64,000 nt of DNA, from positions 2,914,001-2,978,000 of the forward strand of contig AP025576.1 of the NCBI GenBank assembly GCA_022845955.1, read 5' to 3'. The position numbers were made by a program, and so were the translations under genes. Below are positions 8,396 to 16,102 of this stretch, in pieces (position 1 is the first letter of the stretch; every line of letters begins with the position of its first letter). This DNA is from Lachnospiraceae bacterium (GTDB lineage: Bacteria; Bacillota; Clostridia; Lachnospirales; Lachnospiraceae). The notes beneath the pieces were generated by a model. The model saw only the letters and a program-made list of their open reading frames with translations. It made no database searches and was not told where the DNA came from.

Positions 8396-8490
8396 GATAA
8401 AAACACAGTCCCGGTAGGTAGTCCGGGCGCAGCGGACAATATTCATAAAAGCGCTGTCAGTAACCCTCCCTCCTTGGGTCGTCCGTTCTT
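8396..8490 (+). ncRNA. yjdF motif riboswitch
   Basis: The leader directly ahead of yjdF holds several short stems. CCCGG at 8410-8414 pairs with CCGGG at 8422-8426, CAGCG pairs with CGCTG, CGGAC near 8433 pairs with GTCCG near 8481, and ACCC...GGGT flanks CTCCCTCCTT. The yjdF RNA motif is known to sit upstream of yjdF genes in Firmicutes and to bind azaaromatic compounds. Position, size and the gene it precedes fit; I could not score it against the covariance model. AAGGAGG of the ribosome site is at 8508-8514. Confidence 0.72.
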
Positions 8491-8521
8491 TGTTCATCAC
8501 ATGTATTAAGGAGGATATGTC

Positions 8522-8944
8522 ATGGACAAAGTATCGGCATCGGTCAAACTGAAGGTGTTTTTTGAGGAACCCTTCTGGGTGGGCGTTTTTGAGCGCATCC
8601 GGGAGGACTGCGTATCGGTTTCCAAGGTGACGTTTGGAGCGGAGCCAAAGGAGTATGAGGTGCTTGCATTCCTGTTGGAAAATTATGATAAGCTGCGGTT
8701 CAGCCCGTCAGTGAAAACGGTAGTAAAAGAAACGGGATCCAATCCCAAACGGATGCAGCGGATAGCCGGCCGGGAACTTAAGGAACCGGGCATCGGGACG
8801 AAGTCCCAGCAGGCTTTAAAGCTGCAGCAGGAGCTTGCAAAAACGGAGCGCCGCATTTACAGCAGGGAACAGAAAGAAGCTGAGAAAGAGCAGCGCTTTG
8901 CGCGCAAGCAGCAAAAAAGGAAAGAAAAGCACAGGGGCCGGTAA
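8522..8944 (+). CDS. yjdF: YjdF family protein
   Basis: The 140-residue protein has the family's beta-rich N-terminus (VSASVKLKVFFEEPFWVGVFERI) and FGAEPKEYEVLAFLLENYDKLRFSPSV. A basic coiled tail with PKRMQRIAGRELKE and many Lys/Arg/Gln residues follows. YjdF is under the control of an azaaromatic-sensing riboswitch in many Firmicutes; its biochemical role is not settled. The stop codon TAA (8942-8944) contains the AA at which the outer mobile element begins, so its own terminator is split: CACAGGGGCC is here and the pairing half GGTCTCTGTG lies at 36525-36534. Confidence 0.88.
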   Translation: MDKVSASVKLKVFFEEPFWVGVFERIREDCVSVSKVTFGAEPKEYEVLAFLLENYDKLRFSPSVKTVVKETGSNPKRMQRIAGRELKEPGIGTKSQQALKLQQELAKTERRIYSREQKEAEKEQRFARKQQKRKEKHRGR

Positions 8945-8970
8945 GCGGTCTCTTTGATAAGGATGTTTAC
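8943..8970 (+). other. Left attachment end of the outer element
   Basis: The AA at 8943-8944 is followed by GCGGTCTCTTT and then GATAAGGATGTTTAC. The last 12 bp are repeated inverted at the right end. The candidate core dinucleotide lies 11-12 bases outside the GAT-AAGG motif, as at the other end. Confidence 0.7.
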
Positions 8971-9046
8971 GAGAAACAAGTAAGTTAAGGCAAACAGCTG
9001 AAACGAAACTGGTAAATTGTAAATCATTTTATCAAGGAGGCCGCTT

Positions 9047-9397
9047 ATGGCTATCATGGATTTGGAGTATATCGAAATTGACGGATTATTTTACCCGAAC
9101 ATTGAGGTTGAGGGCAGCGAGCTGCTAAAAAATCTTGGAAAGTACGGACACTTGCGCTTGGAGTATCTTCACGGATTCAAGCAGGAAATGTACCGGGAAT
9201 TGCTTTTCACAGGAAAGCTGGCAGAGCATTGTGCTGCGGTGGATATGCGCGCATTTGAACTTTCGGAACGTATTCGCGTCGATTATCTAAAACAGCACCC
9301 CATGCCGGAGGAGGATGCGCTGGAGCGTATTCGTATCTCGGAGCAGGCACAGGCCGTTGCCGATGAAATTGTAAAAACAGAACTGATTTATGTGTAA
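9047..9397 (+). CDS. tnpV: TnpV family transposon protein (outer element)
   Basis: A 116-residue protein with the TnpV pattern: DGLFYPNIEV, then LGKYGHLRLEYLHGFKQEMYRELLFTGKLAEHC and a helical end with ADEIVKTELIYV. TnpV proteins accompany Tn4451-like elements; their role in transposition is not established. AAGGAGG precedes the ATG. It is the first gene inside the left end of the outer element, and a paralogue (21143-21517) holds the same place in the inner one. Confidence 0.8.
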   Translation: MAIMDLEYIEIDGLFYPNIEVEGSELLKNLGKYGHLRLEYLHGFKQEMYRELLFTGKLAEHCAAVDMRAFELSERIRVDYLKQHPMPEEDALERIRISEQAQAVADEIVKTELIYV

Positions 9398-9398
9398 A

Positions 9399-9444
9399 AA
9401 GAAGCTGTGTCGCTCGAAACAAGAATCGAGCGGCACAGCTTCTT
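9399..9444. terminator. Long stem-loop after tnpV
   Basis: A 19-bp stem pairs 9399-9417 with 9426-9444 around an 8-base loop, with a single G·U pair. It follows the tnpV stop at once. The T-run is short, so termination may rely on stem strength. Confidence 0.7.
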
Positions 9445-9499
9445 AATTTAGATCGTGAATGCGATATCCAGTTCCATATACCCTTTCAATCCTCATCTC
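9443..9499 (-). pseudogene. Possible remnant of an OmpR-type response regulator tail
   Basis: Read leftwards, this stretch codes for EMRIERVYGTGYRIHDLN and a stop. The RVYGTGYRI part resembles the last beta-hairpin of OmpR-family response regulators (TVRGxGYRF type). A stop codon lies directly upstream, so only about 18 codons remain. It points the same way as the intact two-component genes downstream. Confidence 0.35.
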
Positions 9500-9791
9500 T
9501 TAGTACAACTTATGTTAGGTATTTCATGGAGTAGGAGGGGAACCAATAGAAATGTTTAAAATTGATTTTATCTATATACTTCCATATTCGTGCAAAAACA
9601 TGGAGGACAATAGTTCTCTCCCGATATTCGTCTTAATAACCGTACCATTGCATCATAGACAGTCTCTTTGAATTTGAAAGTTTATCCCATATTTACCAAA
9701 TAATATATTTCCAATAAAATTTGATGGTCGATATCATGAATGTTACCTTTGTAAAAAGAAATCATTTGTTGAATAGCGTAACTTATTTTTA
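9500..9791. other. A/T-rich gap without a recognisable gene
   Basis: No open frame with a ribosome site is visible on either strand between the tnpV stem-loop and the end of the histidine kinase gene. The stretch is rich in A and T. No promoter or repeat stands out beyond the regulator remnant at its left edge. Confidence 0.6.
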
Positions 9792-11315
9792 TCACTTTTT
9801 CATCCTACCTTCTTCCGCTTTTGGCTCTGGTGTTACTTTTTTCAGTTCAAACCAGAAAATACTGCCTTGTCCAAGTTTACTATCTACGCCGAAATCAGCT
9901 TCCAACATCAATAAAATTGATTTGGTAATGGCAAGTCCCAGCCCAGATTTGTTTATATCACTTCTCCGGTTTTTTGATGTGAAATATCTATCCCAAATAT
10001 AGGGCAATTCCTCATCTGGAATACCCGGCCCATAATCACGAATTTCTACCCGGACACCAAGGCCAGCCTCCCGTAATGAAACATAAATTTTATTATTTCC
10101 AGAATGACTGACTGCGTTGTCAATTAGGTTATATAATACACGTTTAAGCAGTTTCTCGTTGCCGTTTACCCATTGTCTGGGTTCAAGCGAAATTTTGATT
10201 TCACAATCGCTTTGTTCACATAGGGGTATAAATTGTTCTGCAACGCACTGCACAATAGAACTTAAGTCAAGGCTTTCAAATTCAACAGATAAATTACGTG
10301 ACTGCATAGCTGAGTATTCTAATATGTCATTGACAAGTCCTGTCAGTCTATCAGCCTCTCTAATGATAATAGCTAAATCATCATCCCGCCTGCTTTCATC
10401 GTTCCATGAAATATCGCGAATCATTTCGGCATAGCCCTTTATCATGGTTAGCGGCGTCCGCAAGTCATGGGATACATTGGCCAGCAGTTCCCGCCGTGCG
10501 TTTTCCAATTGCTGCAAAGCAGCCGTAGTTTCTTCCAGTGTGGCCGATAGATTATCAAGTTCCTGACAAAAGCCTCTCTCATAATCGCCCACAAATTCTC
10601 CTGTTACCATGCGTTTTGCTTGTGTTGAAATAGCAAATATCGGTCTGGAAAATTGTCTGGATAAAAAATATGCAATTATAAACGCAATAACAAAAGATAC
10701 GAATGTTACCCAAATAAGTTGTATGCGTAAAATACTGGTCGTCGCGCCAACCGCTCCAAGCTGCATACTAATATATAAAACGGCTTTCTCACTGCCAAAT
10801 TGTACGGAATCCGGCAGCACCATTCCATAAACATAAGCCGTATTATTTTCTGTTGGAAATCCTATCGTTCCATCTTGGCTAGAGGATAACTGTTCTAAAA
10901 AATCAGAATAATTTTGTGGCAGATTACGATATGCCCCAATCTGCCAATTCATAGGTTCATCGGAATTCCGATAAGGGTTGCCTTCGCTGTTGTTTTCAAT
11001 ATTCCAATTTTGATGTTTTTCGTAAACAGAACTGTGTTCGTCTGCACTATATATAACATTGCCATTCCAATCAGTCAGAAATATCAGCAGGGAATATTCC
11101 AACGCATAATCTTCAATCAAGCTATCCAAAACATCGCTATCCTGCTGTTCGGCTATCTGTAAAGCGACCTGTTTTATATTGTGTATTGCCATGCTATTAT
11201 AAAAACTTTGCAGGAATACAGTTTGCAGCAGCCATAAAGCCGCAAAAATAATTGCTGCGAAGCCAACGAAATAAAGCCACAATTTTACACCAAAAGATTT
11301 ACGATTCAGCTTCAA
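9792..11315 (-). CDS. Sensor histidine kinase with HAMP domain
   Basis: The 507-residue membrane kinase has a first transmembrane helix at residues 9-30, an external sensor region of about 165 residues, a second helix near 197-218 and a HAMP linker. The dimerisation domain has LLANVSHDLRTPLTMIKGY (phospho-His near 286). The ATPase domain has NLIDNAVSHS, GPGIPDEELPYIWDRYF and SGLGLAI. The start is TTG at 11315, within the last 17 bp of the regulator gene and 8 bp after GGTGGG, so translation is coupled. It phosphorylates the regulator encoded just upstream. The signal is unknown. Confidence 0.92.
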   Translation of the reverse strand: MKLNRKSFGVKLWLYFVGFAAIIFAALWLLQTVFLQSFYNSMAIHNIKQVALQIAEQQDSDVLDSLIEDYALEYSLLIFLTDWNGNVIYSADEHSSVYEKHQNWNIENNSEGNPYRNSDEPMNWQIGAYRNLPQNYSDFLEQLSSSQDGTIGFPTENNTAYVYGMVLPDSVQFGSEKAVLYISMQLGAVGATTSILRIQLIWVTFVSFVIAFIIAYFLSRQFSRPIFAISTQAKRMVTGEFVGDYERGFCQELDNLSATLEETTAALQQLENARRELLANVSHDLRTPLTMIKGYAEMIRDISWNDESRRDDDLAIIIREADRLTGLVNDILEYSAMQSRNLSVEFESLDLSSIVQCVAEQFIPLCEQSDCEIKISLEPRQWVNGNEKLLKRVLYNLIDNAVSHSGNNKIYVSLREAGLGVRVEIRDYGPGIPDEELPYIWDRYFTSKNRRSDINKSGLGLAITKSILLMLEADFGVDSKLGQGSIFWFELKKVTPEPKAEEGRMKK

Positions 11316-11973
11316 ATTTATATCCCACCCCTCGCAGCGTTACAATCCAACCTCTATAGGTCCCCAGCTTATTCCGCAATAGTTTAATCTGCCAGTCTAC
11401 GGTACGATCATCGCCGTAGTATTCGTACCCCCATACAGCGTTCAAAATTTGATTTCTGGAGAGCGCAATTCCTTTATTCTCAACAAAATACATTAATAAG
11501 TCGTATTCCTTGGCAGTTAGTTCCGTCTTTGTGCCGTCCACAAATACATTCCGTCCTAACGTGTCTATTCGTAAGCCTGCCAGCACGATTTCGGCTTGTG
11601 TTCGGTCTTGTGATTTGTGACGATTTACAATGACGTTTACCCGTGCCATTAATTCTTTAGGAGAAAACGGCTTAACTACATAATCGTCCACACCCACTTC
11701 GAAACCAAGTAACTTGTCATACTCTGCACCGCGGGCTGACAGCATTAGTATGGGAATATCTTTTTCTTTGTGGATTTCTTTACAAGCAGTGAATCCGTCC
11801 ATATCTGGCATCATGACATCCATAATAATGATATCAAAATGATTGTTATGGCAAAGTGTAATCGCCTCTAATCCATCAGAAGCTCCTATCGCTTCATAAC
11901 CATCATGCTCTGCAAATCTTTTAATAAGCTGGTAAATATCAGGTTCATCATCTACAACAAGAATTTTTATCAT
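11299..11973 (-). CDS. OmpR/PhoB family response regulator
   Basis: The 224-residue regulator starts MIKILVVDDEPD. The ATG at 11973 is preceded by AAAAGGAGG with good spacing; a longer reading from 12006 has no such site. The receiver domain carries the acidic pair D8/D9, the phosphorylated D52 (IIIMDVMMPDMDG) and the VKPFS lysine. The C-terminal winged helix ends VTLRGVGYKFEAES. Its likely target is the secreted-protein gene at 12108-12614, whose upstream region has four direct repeats phased at 11 bp. Confidence 0.92.
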   Translation of the reverse strand: MIKILVVDDEPDIYQLIKRFAEHDGYEAIGASDGLEAITLCHNNHFDIIIMDVMMPDMDGFTACKEIHKEKDIPILMLSARGAEYDKLLGFEVGVDDYVVKPFSPKELMARVNVIVNRHKSQDRTQAEIVLAGLRIDTLGRNVFVDGTKTELTAKEYDLLMYFVENKGIALSRNQILNAVWGYEYYGDDRTVDWQIKLLRNKLGTYRGWIVTLRGVGYKFEAES

Positions 11974-12008
11974 CGCAGATACCTCCTTTTCTGTACTATT
12001 TAGCAAAT

Positions 12009-12037
12009 ATTATATCAGAAAATGGGCATCTTCTCAA
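12009..12037 (-). promoter_or_regulatory. Promoter of the two-component operon
   Basis: On the minus strand TTGAGA (12037-12032), a 17-bp spacer and TATAAT (12014-12009) form a strong promoter just ahead of the regulator's ribosome site. Confidence 0.8.
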
Positions 12038-12060
12038 TCCGACAGAATTTGATATGCGAC

Positions 12061-12096
12061 AACAGACCGGCGCGGCCAATGCTGCACCGGTCTGTT
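12061..12096 (-). terminator. Stem-loop after the secreted-protein gene
   Basis: AACAGACCGG (12061-12070) pairs perfectly with CCGGTCTGTT (12087-12096). It separates the secreted-protein gene from the two-component operon, which has its own promoter. A T-run is lacking. Confidence 0.6.
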
Positions 12097-12107
12097 ATGC
12101 TTATTGG

Positions 12108-12614
12108 CTATCTGGAAAGATACCCGTTGATTGCATCAGCCTGTTCCCGTGTAATAACTCCGTTATTCAGAAGTTCGCTGACCGAATCGCCATCAAAACC
12201 GTCTGACTTGAAACTCTCATAAAAGGTATGAAGTTCTTCCGGTGTCATATCGGACTTGCTGGCATACTTGGCATGAAGATCAACATGCTTTTGGGCAGCG
12301 GCGGTTGTGATTTTATCCGCTGTTGACTGGTCGATAATGCCAGCCTTTACAAGTTCCTCGGCATCTATATGCTGTGCCGTGCTGTAAGGGCCATCGCCAC
12401 CGATTCCCTGTGCCTCAAAAAAGGCCTCCCGATCTGCGTCTGACGTAAAGCCTGCGGCTTCTTCAAACTGTGCATGTCGGCCGGCGTTGTTTTGCTGCCC
12501 AGTCAAATAGCCGTAGGAAGCAGTGGGTTCTGCGGCGAATGCCGTTGTACCGACAGAAGCCGCGATGGTAAGTGCTGTTAATGCTACGGTTGCCATCCTA
12601 AGTTTTGTTTTCAT
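12108..12614 (-). CDS. Secreted protein of unknown function, likely target of the two-component system
   Basis: The 168-residue protein begins with a classical signal peptide (MKTKLRMATVALTALTIAASVGTTAFAAEP), cleaved after AFA near residue 28. The mature part is acidic and helical. It contains two similar helix pairs: LVKAGIIDQSTADKITTAA near residue 90 and LLNNGVITREQADAINGYL at the end. This pattern recalls small helical exported proteins such as DUF2680, but I cannot assign it. Its promoter region has four GGAA boxes at exact 11-bp spacing, so the adjacent OmpR-type regulator probably activates it. Confidence 0.75.
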   Translation of the reverse strand: MKTKLRMATVALTALTIAASVGTTAFAAEPTASYGYLTGQQNNAGRHAQFEEAAGFTSDADREAFFEAQGIGGDGPYSTAQHIDAEELVKAGIIDQSTADKITTAAAQKHVDLHAKYASKSDMTPEELHTFYESFKSDGFDGDSVSELLNNGVITREQADAINGYLSR

Positions 12615-12659
12615 ATTCTTTACCTGCTTTCAAATTATTCTGCTCTTTGCAGTGTCTTT

Positions 12660-12714
12660 ATTATGCACCCTGACATTGGAAATACTGTGGAATTCATTAG
12701 GAATCCATGTGGAA
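12660..12714 (-). promoter_or_regulatory. Promoter with four 11-bp-phased regulator boxes
   Basis: On the plus strand GGAA starts at 12678, 12689, 12700 and 12711, always 11 bp apart, in contexts ATTGGAAATA, TGTGGAATTC, TTAGGAATCC and TGTGGAATTA. The minus-strand -10 box CATAAT is at 12665-12660, so the boxes replace the -35 region. OmpR-family dimers bind such head-to-tail repeats on one face of the helix. Confidence 0.75.
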
Positions 12715-12731
12715 TTATTGATTATGTATTC

Positions 12732-13310
12732 TTAAAATAGTTTTTGAAGAATATCAACACACTTTTCAATACCCAGAATCCCGCTATCCAGTGAAATATG
12801 ATAGTTTTGTGCATAGCCCCACTTCATATCAGTATAAAACCGATGATATGCCGCACGGCGTTTGTCTTTTTCTTTCAACCGATGTTCAGGGGATTCCGCT
12901 CGTTCACCATAAATTTCGACAATACGCTTGGCGCGGTAGTTCATATTTGCATGGATGAAAACTGTCAGGCAGTCTGCCTTTTCCCGCAAAATGTAATCCG
13001 CACAGCGTCCTACAATCACACAGGGACCCTTTTCGGCTAACTCCGAAATCACTTTTTCCTGAACCTCCCATAAGTAGTCATCATTGGTCTTTCCAAAAGT
13101 ACGCGGCGTAAGCGCAAACCCCATGACTGTCACTTTTGCGTCCTCGCTGGTATCTTTTACATAGCTATCTGCAAAACCGCTTTCCTGTGCGATCTGATGA
13201 ATCAACTCGCTGTCATAGCAGGGAATTCCCAACATGTCAGCCACTTCTTTTCCAATCGTGCGCCCACCGCTGCCGAATTCCCGGCTGATGGTAATGATTC
13301 TGTTTTTCAT
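12732..13310 (-). CDS. Cytidylate kinase-like family protein
   Basis: The 192-residue protein begins KNRIITISREFGSGGRTIGKEVADMLGIPCYD, the cytidylate-kinase-like P-loop with GSGGRTIGK. Later ADCLTVFIHANMNYRAKRIVEIYGE and RRAAYHRFYTDMKWG match the NMP-binding and lid parts of this family. The true substrate of the family is not established; it is not the housekeeping cytidylate kinase. Its ATG overlaps the stop of the MATE gene by 4 bp, so the two are coupled and share the attenuated promoter upstream of MATE. Confidence 0.85.
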   Translation of the reverse strand: MKNRIITISREFGSGGRTIGKEVADMLGIPCYDSELIHQIAQESGFADSYVKDTSEDAKVTVMGFALTPRTFGKTNDDYLWEVQEKVISELAEKGPCVIVGRCADYILREKADCLTVFIHANMNYRAKRIVEIYGERAESPEHRLKEKDKRRAAYHRFYTDMKWGYAQNYHISLDSGILGIEKCVDILQKLF

Positions 13311-14710
13311 ATTATTTTTCCTCCATTCAGTTCTTTATAGATGCTGCGAATCAGAATTGCAGCCACAACAAATGTTAGTAAATCCGACAACGGCATGGAA
13401 TACAATACGCCATCCAGTCCAAAGAAAAGTGGGAGCAGGAGTGCAAAGCCTACGCCAAACACTACCTCGCGCACCATAGAGAGCAATGTGGATTCCAGCG
13501 CCTTGCCCATTGCCTGCAAATAGATAAAGCACGCTTTGTTGATACAAGCAAAAATCATCATGCAGAGATAAATACGAAAGGCTCTGACGGCAAAATCTGT
13601 GTAATATATACTTTCATTTGCAGCGCCGAAAATAGCAATTAACTGGTGAGGGAAAAATTCCACCATAGCCAGCGCAATAGCGCCCACCAATGCCTCCGCC
13701 GTCAAAAGTTTGGTGAACAATTCTTTCACACGCAGCTTGTGTCCGGCGCCCATGTTAAATCCCACGATGGGAATGCAGCCTGCCGCCATACCTACCACGA
13801 TAGAAATGACAATCTGAAAAAATTTCATGACAATGCCCACTACCGCCATTGGGATCTGTGCGTATTGCTCTTGCCCAAATACAACATCCAATACGCTGTA
13901 TTTGCGAATCATATTATTGATAGCCGCCATAGCCGCTACAAGGCTGATCTGGGATAGAAAGCTGGTAATGCCAAGCACCAGCGTCCTGCCGCAAATGCTG
14001 CCGCACAGCCTGTAATCCTTTTTTTGCGGCCTGATAATTTTCATATTAAGCAGATACCACACAGCAAGAATAGCAGTAACGGCTTGCCCTAATACGGTGG
14101 CAATCGCTGCGCCCATCATGCCCCAGCGGAATGTAAAAATAAAAATGGGGTCAAGAATGATGTTTAAGACCGCCCCAGCCAGCGTGGAAATCATAGCGAA
14201 TTTAGGGTTCCCATCCGCACGAATGATGGGATTCATGGCTTGGCCAAACATATAAAAAGGAATTCCGATGGTGATATAAAAAAAGTATACCTGTGAATGA
14301 TGAAAGGTTTCGGCATTCACTGTGCCACCGAACATGGCAATAATGCCGTCGGCAAAAACGAGATATAGGGCGGTCAGAATCAGGCTGATTGCAACAACCA
14401 TAACAACTGCGTTGCCCACGCTTTTCTTGGCATTTGCAGTTTCGTTCTTGCCTAGCTGAATGCTGACAAACGCACAGCAGCCATCGCCAATCATTACAGC
14501 GAGAGCCAAAGCAACAACCGTCAGCGGAAACACTACGGTGTTTGCCGCATTGCCGTAGGAACCTAAATAAGCTGCGTTTGCAATGAATATCTGGTCAACG
14601 ATGTTATAAAGCGCACCCACAAGCAGGGAGATAATGCAGGGAACCGCATATTTTTGCATTAGCTTGCCTATGGGTTCGCACCCCAAGAGCTGATTTGATT
14701 CTTTATCCAT
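13307..14710 (-). CDS. MATE family efflux transporter (outer element)
   Basis: This 467-residue protein has twelve hydrophobic segments and the MATE signatures VGALYNIVDQIFIANAAYLG, PIIRADGNPKFAMISTLAGAVLNIILDPIFIF and GAAIATVLGQ. MATE pumps export cationic drugs or metabolites using Na+ or H+ gradients. The start at 14710 (MDKES) is preferred: GGAGG is 9 bp before it and would touch an earlier ATG at 14719. The leader holds an intrinsic terminator right before the ribosome site, suggesting induction by antitermination. The cytidylate-kinase-like gene follows, overlapping by 4 bp. Confidence 0.92.
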   Translation of the reverse strand: MDKESNQLLGCEPIGKLMQKYAVPCIISLLVGALYNIVDQIFIANAAYLGSYGNAANTVVFPLTVVALALAVMIGDGCCAFVSIQLGKNETANAKKSVGNAVVMVVAISLILTALYLVFADGIIAMFGGTVNAETFHHSQVYFFYITIGIPFYMFGQAMNPIIRADGNPKFAMISTLAGAVLNIILDPIFIFTFRWGMMGAAIATVLGQAVTAILAVWYLLNMKIIRPQKKDYRLCGSICGRTLVLGITSFLSQISLVAAMAAINNMIRKYSVLDVVFGQEQYAQIPMAVVGIVMKFFQIVISIVVGMAAGCIPIVGFNMGAGHKLRVKELFTKLLTAEALVGAIALAMVEFFPHQLIAIFGAANESIYYTDFAVRAFRIYLCMMIFACINKACFIYLQAMGKALESTLLSMVREVVFGVGFALLLPLFFGLDGVLYSMPLSDLLTFVVAAILIRSIYKELNGGKII

Positions 14711-14730
14711 TGGAATCATCCTCCTTTTAC

Positions 14731-14786
14731 AAAAAAATAGCGTGTAAACCTGTGTTGGCTGGATTTACGCCGCAGGGCTACACGCT
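14731..14786 (-). terminator. Attenuator-like terminator in front of the MATE gene
   Basis: On the minus strand AGCGTGTA (14786-14779) pairs with TACACGCT (14746-14739), followed by A and seven T residues and then, within 10 bp, by the AGGAGG of the MATE gene. The loop contains GCGTAAATCCAG, which also occurs in the terminator at 15065-15121. Confidence 0.75.
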
Positions 14787-14999
14787 TGTCTTATATTTAA
14801 TTTTTTGCCCCAAATAATCACCGACCGGGCTGGAATTGTATTGCTTGATTACTTTAACTATGATAGAACCATCCGACTGTTCTGTCTGCTCAACGATTTT
14901 ATACTGGGTATGCTTGTGCTCCAAGGATTTCTGATACTGAGCAACTTCTTCTTTTACTTGTTGCATAGCATAGTCATGACCAACATCTTCCTTCAGCAT
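14778..14999 (-). CDS. Small hypothetical protein between two attenuators
   Basis: A 73-residue reading frame (starts MLKEDVGHDYAMQQVKEEVAQYQKSLEHK, ends GQKIKYKTSV) lies between the two terminator hairpins that precede the MATE gene. No good ribosome site is seen before its ATG, and its stop codon is inside the second terminator stem. It could be a leader peptide-like gene, a gene remnant or chance. I do not recognise a family. Confidence 0.35.
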   Translation of the reverse strand: MLKEDVGHDYAMQQVKEEVAQYQKSLEHKHTQYKIVEQTEQSDGSIIVKVIKQYNSSPVGDYLGQKIKYKTSV

Positions 15000-15064
15000 A
15001 AAATGAAGTGTCTAACAAATGCAGGCGGCTTTTACCCGTTTCATACCACTGTCCCTCCATTCCT

Positions 15065-15121
15065 AAAAAATATAAAACGAGTGACACACGCAACTGGATT
15101 TACGCACGTGTGCCACTCGTT
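15065..15121 (-). terminator. Upstream attenuator-like terminator of the MATE transcript
   Basis: A 15-bp stem pairs 15121-15107 with 15090-15076 (14 of 15 positions), followed by TTTTATATTTTTT on the minus strand. The loop region has the 12-mer GCGTAAATCCAG shared with the second terminator. It starts within a few bases of the predicted transcription start. Confidence 0.75.
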
Positions 15122-15129
15122 ATGGATTT

Positions 15130-15158
15130 ATTATACTGGATTTCATACAAATTTGCAA
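15130..15158 (-). promoter_or_regulatory. Promoter of the attenuated MATE transcript
   Basis: On the minus strand TTGCAA (15158-15153), a 17-bp spacer and TATAAT (15135-15130) make a good promoter. Transcription would begin near 15123 and enter the first terminator hairpin at once. Confidence 0.75.
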
Positions 15159-15300
15159 AGGACATTTTTAACAAAAAGTATATTTACCTTTTAATTTCGA
15201 TGTCGCAGACAATATTTTCACGCCGCCGTCAAGGAGCGGCTGGAACACAGAACGGAGATTACAGGAATTTACGAGATTCATAAAATTTTTGATAGGGATA

Positions 15301-15329
15301 TTGACAAACTTCTTGACTTGCCGTATCAT
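15301..15329 (+). promoter_or_regulatory. Promoter of the TetR-ABC exporter locus
   Basis: TTGACA (15301-15306), a 17-bp spacer and TATCAT (15324-15329) point to the TetR gene. The operator region begins inside the -10 box. The gap from 15159 to 15300 shows no gene. Confidence 0.85.
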
Positions 15330-15357
15330 ATAACGGTGATATATAACGGCGTTATAT
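15328..15357. promoter_or_regulatory. Operator of the exporter TetR regulator
   Basis: ATATAACGGCGTTATAT (15341-15357) is a perfect palindrome with 8-bp arms around one G. A second half-site, TATAACGG, lies 13 bp upstream at 15329-15336, so two overlapping sites cover the -10 box and transcription start. Confidence 0.8.
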
Positions 15358-15373
15358 GGAAGGAGATGATATA

Positions 15374-15991
15374 ATGAGCGAAGCGGACCAGACAACTCTA
15401 CATCTAATTCTTTCAGCCGCCATGCAGGAATTTCTTGAAAAAGGTTTCAAATCTGCGTCCTTGCGAAATATTGTTAAAACGGCGGGTGTGACAACGGGCG
15501 CGTTTTATGGCTACTATGACAGCAAGGAAGATTTATTTGAAGCACTGGTAGGTGAACATTACAGCTTTTTGTTAGATTGCTTTTGCAAGGCGCAAAGAGA
15601 ATTTGCAGAAATTCCACCAGAGGAACAGCCAGACAATCTTACCACTACTTCCGGCGAGTGTATGTATGAAATGCTCTTGTACGCCTATGATCATTTGAAT
15701 GAATTTAAGCTCATTCTTTGCTGTTCCGAGGGAACGCGCTTTTCAAAGTTGATTGACGAAATGGTTGAAATAGAAACAAATGCAACACACGACTATTTCA
15801 AGGTGCTTGAAAGATTAGGTAGACCGGTTCCCTCGATTGATAAACGGTTAGAGCATATCTTGATTACAGGAATGTTCAACACTTTTTTTGAATTGATTAT
15901 ACATGAAATGCCGATTGAAGAAGCAAAGCATTATCTAAAAGAAATGAGAACTTTTTACACCGCCGGATGGATGAAAATTATGGGGCAATAA
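15374..15991 (+). CDS. TetR/AcrR family regulator of the ABC exporter
   Basis: The 205-residue protein has the TetR helix-turn-helix in residues 10-55 (LILSAAMQEFLEKGFKSASLRNIVKTAGVTTGAFYGYYDSKEDLFEAL) and a helical ligand domain. The start at 15374 (MSEADQ) is chosen because AAGGAG lies 8 bp before it; an in-frame ATG at 15356 is inside the operator. The gene precedes two exporter genes on the same strand, and a perfect palindrome covers its promoter. It probably represses itself and the exporter until a drug-like ligand binds. Confidence 0.9.
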   Translation: MSEADQTTLHLILSAAMQEFLEKGFKSASLRNIVKTAGVTTGAFYGYYDSKEDLFEALVGEHYSFLLDCFCKAQREFAEIPPEEQPDNLTTTSGECMYEMLLYAYDHLNEFKLILCCSEGTRFSKLIDEMVEIETNATHDYFKVLERLGRPVPSIDKRLEHILITGMFNTFFELIIHEMPIEEAKHYLKEMRTFYTAGWMKIMGQ

Positions 15992-16012
15992 GCCCTATAA
16001 TTTTTACACATG

Positions 16013-16030
16013 AGTTAGTTAATGCTAACT
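16013..16030. promoter_or_regulatory. Inverted repeat ahead of the ABC exporter genes
   Basis: AGTTAG (16013-16018) and CTAACT (16025-16030) flank TTAATG in the 111-bp gap between the TetR gene and the first exporter gene. It might be an operator or a weak processing hairpin; no promoter is clear. Confidence 0.3.
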
Positions 16031-16102
16031 ATCAAATTGGATATTTGCGGTTTATCATAAGCCCTTTTATCATACACAAAAAAATAAGGAGGTTTTTTTT
16101 TA

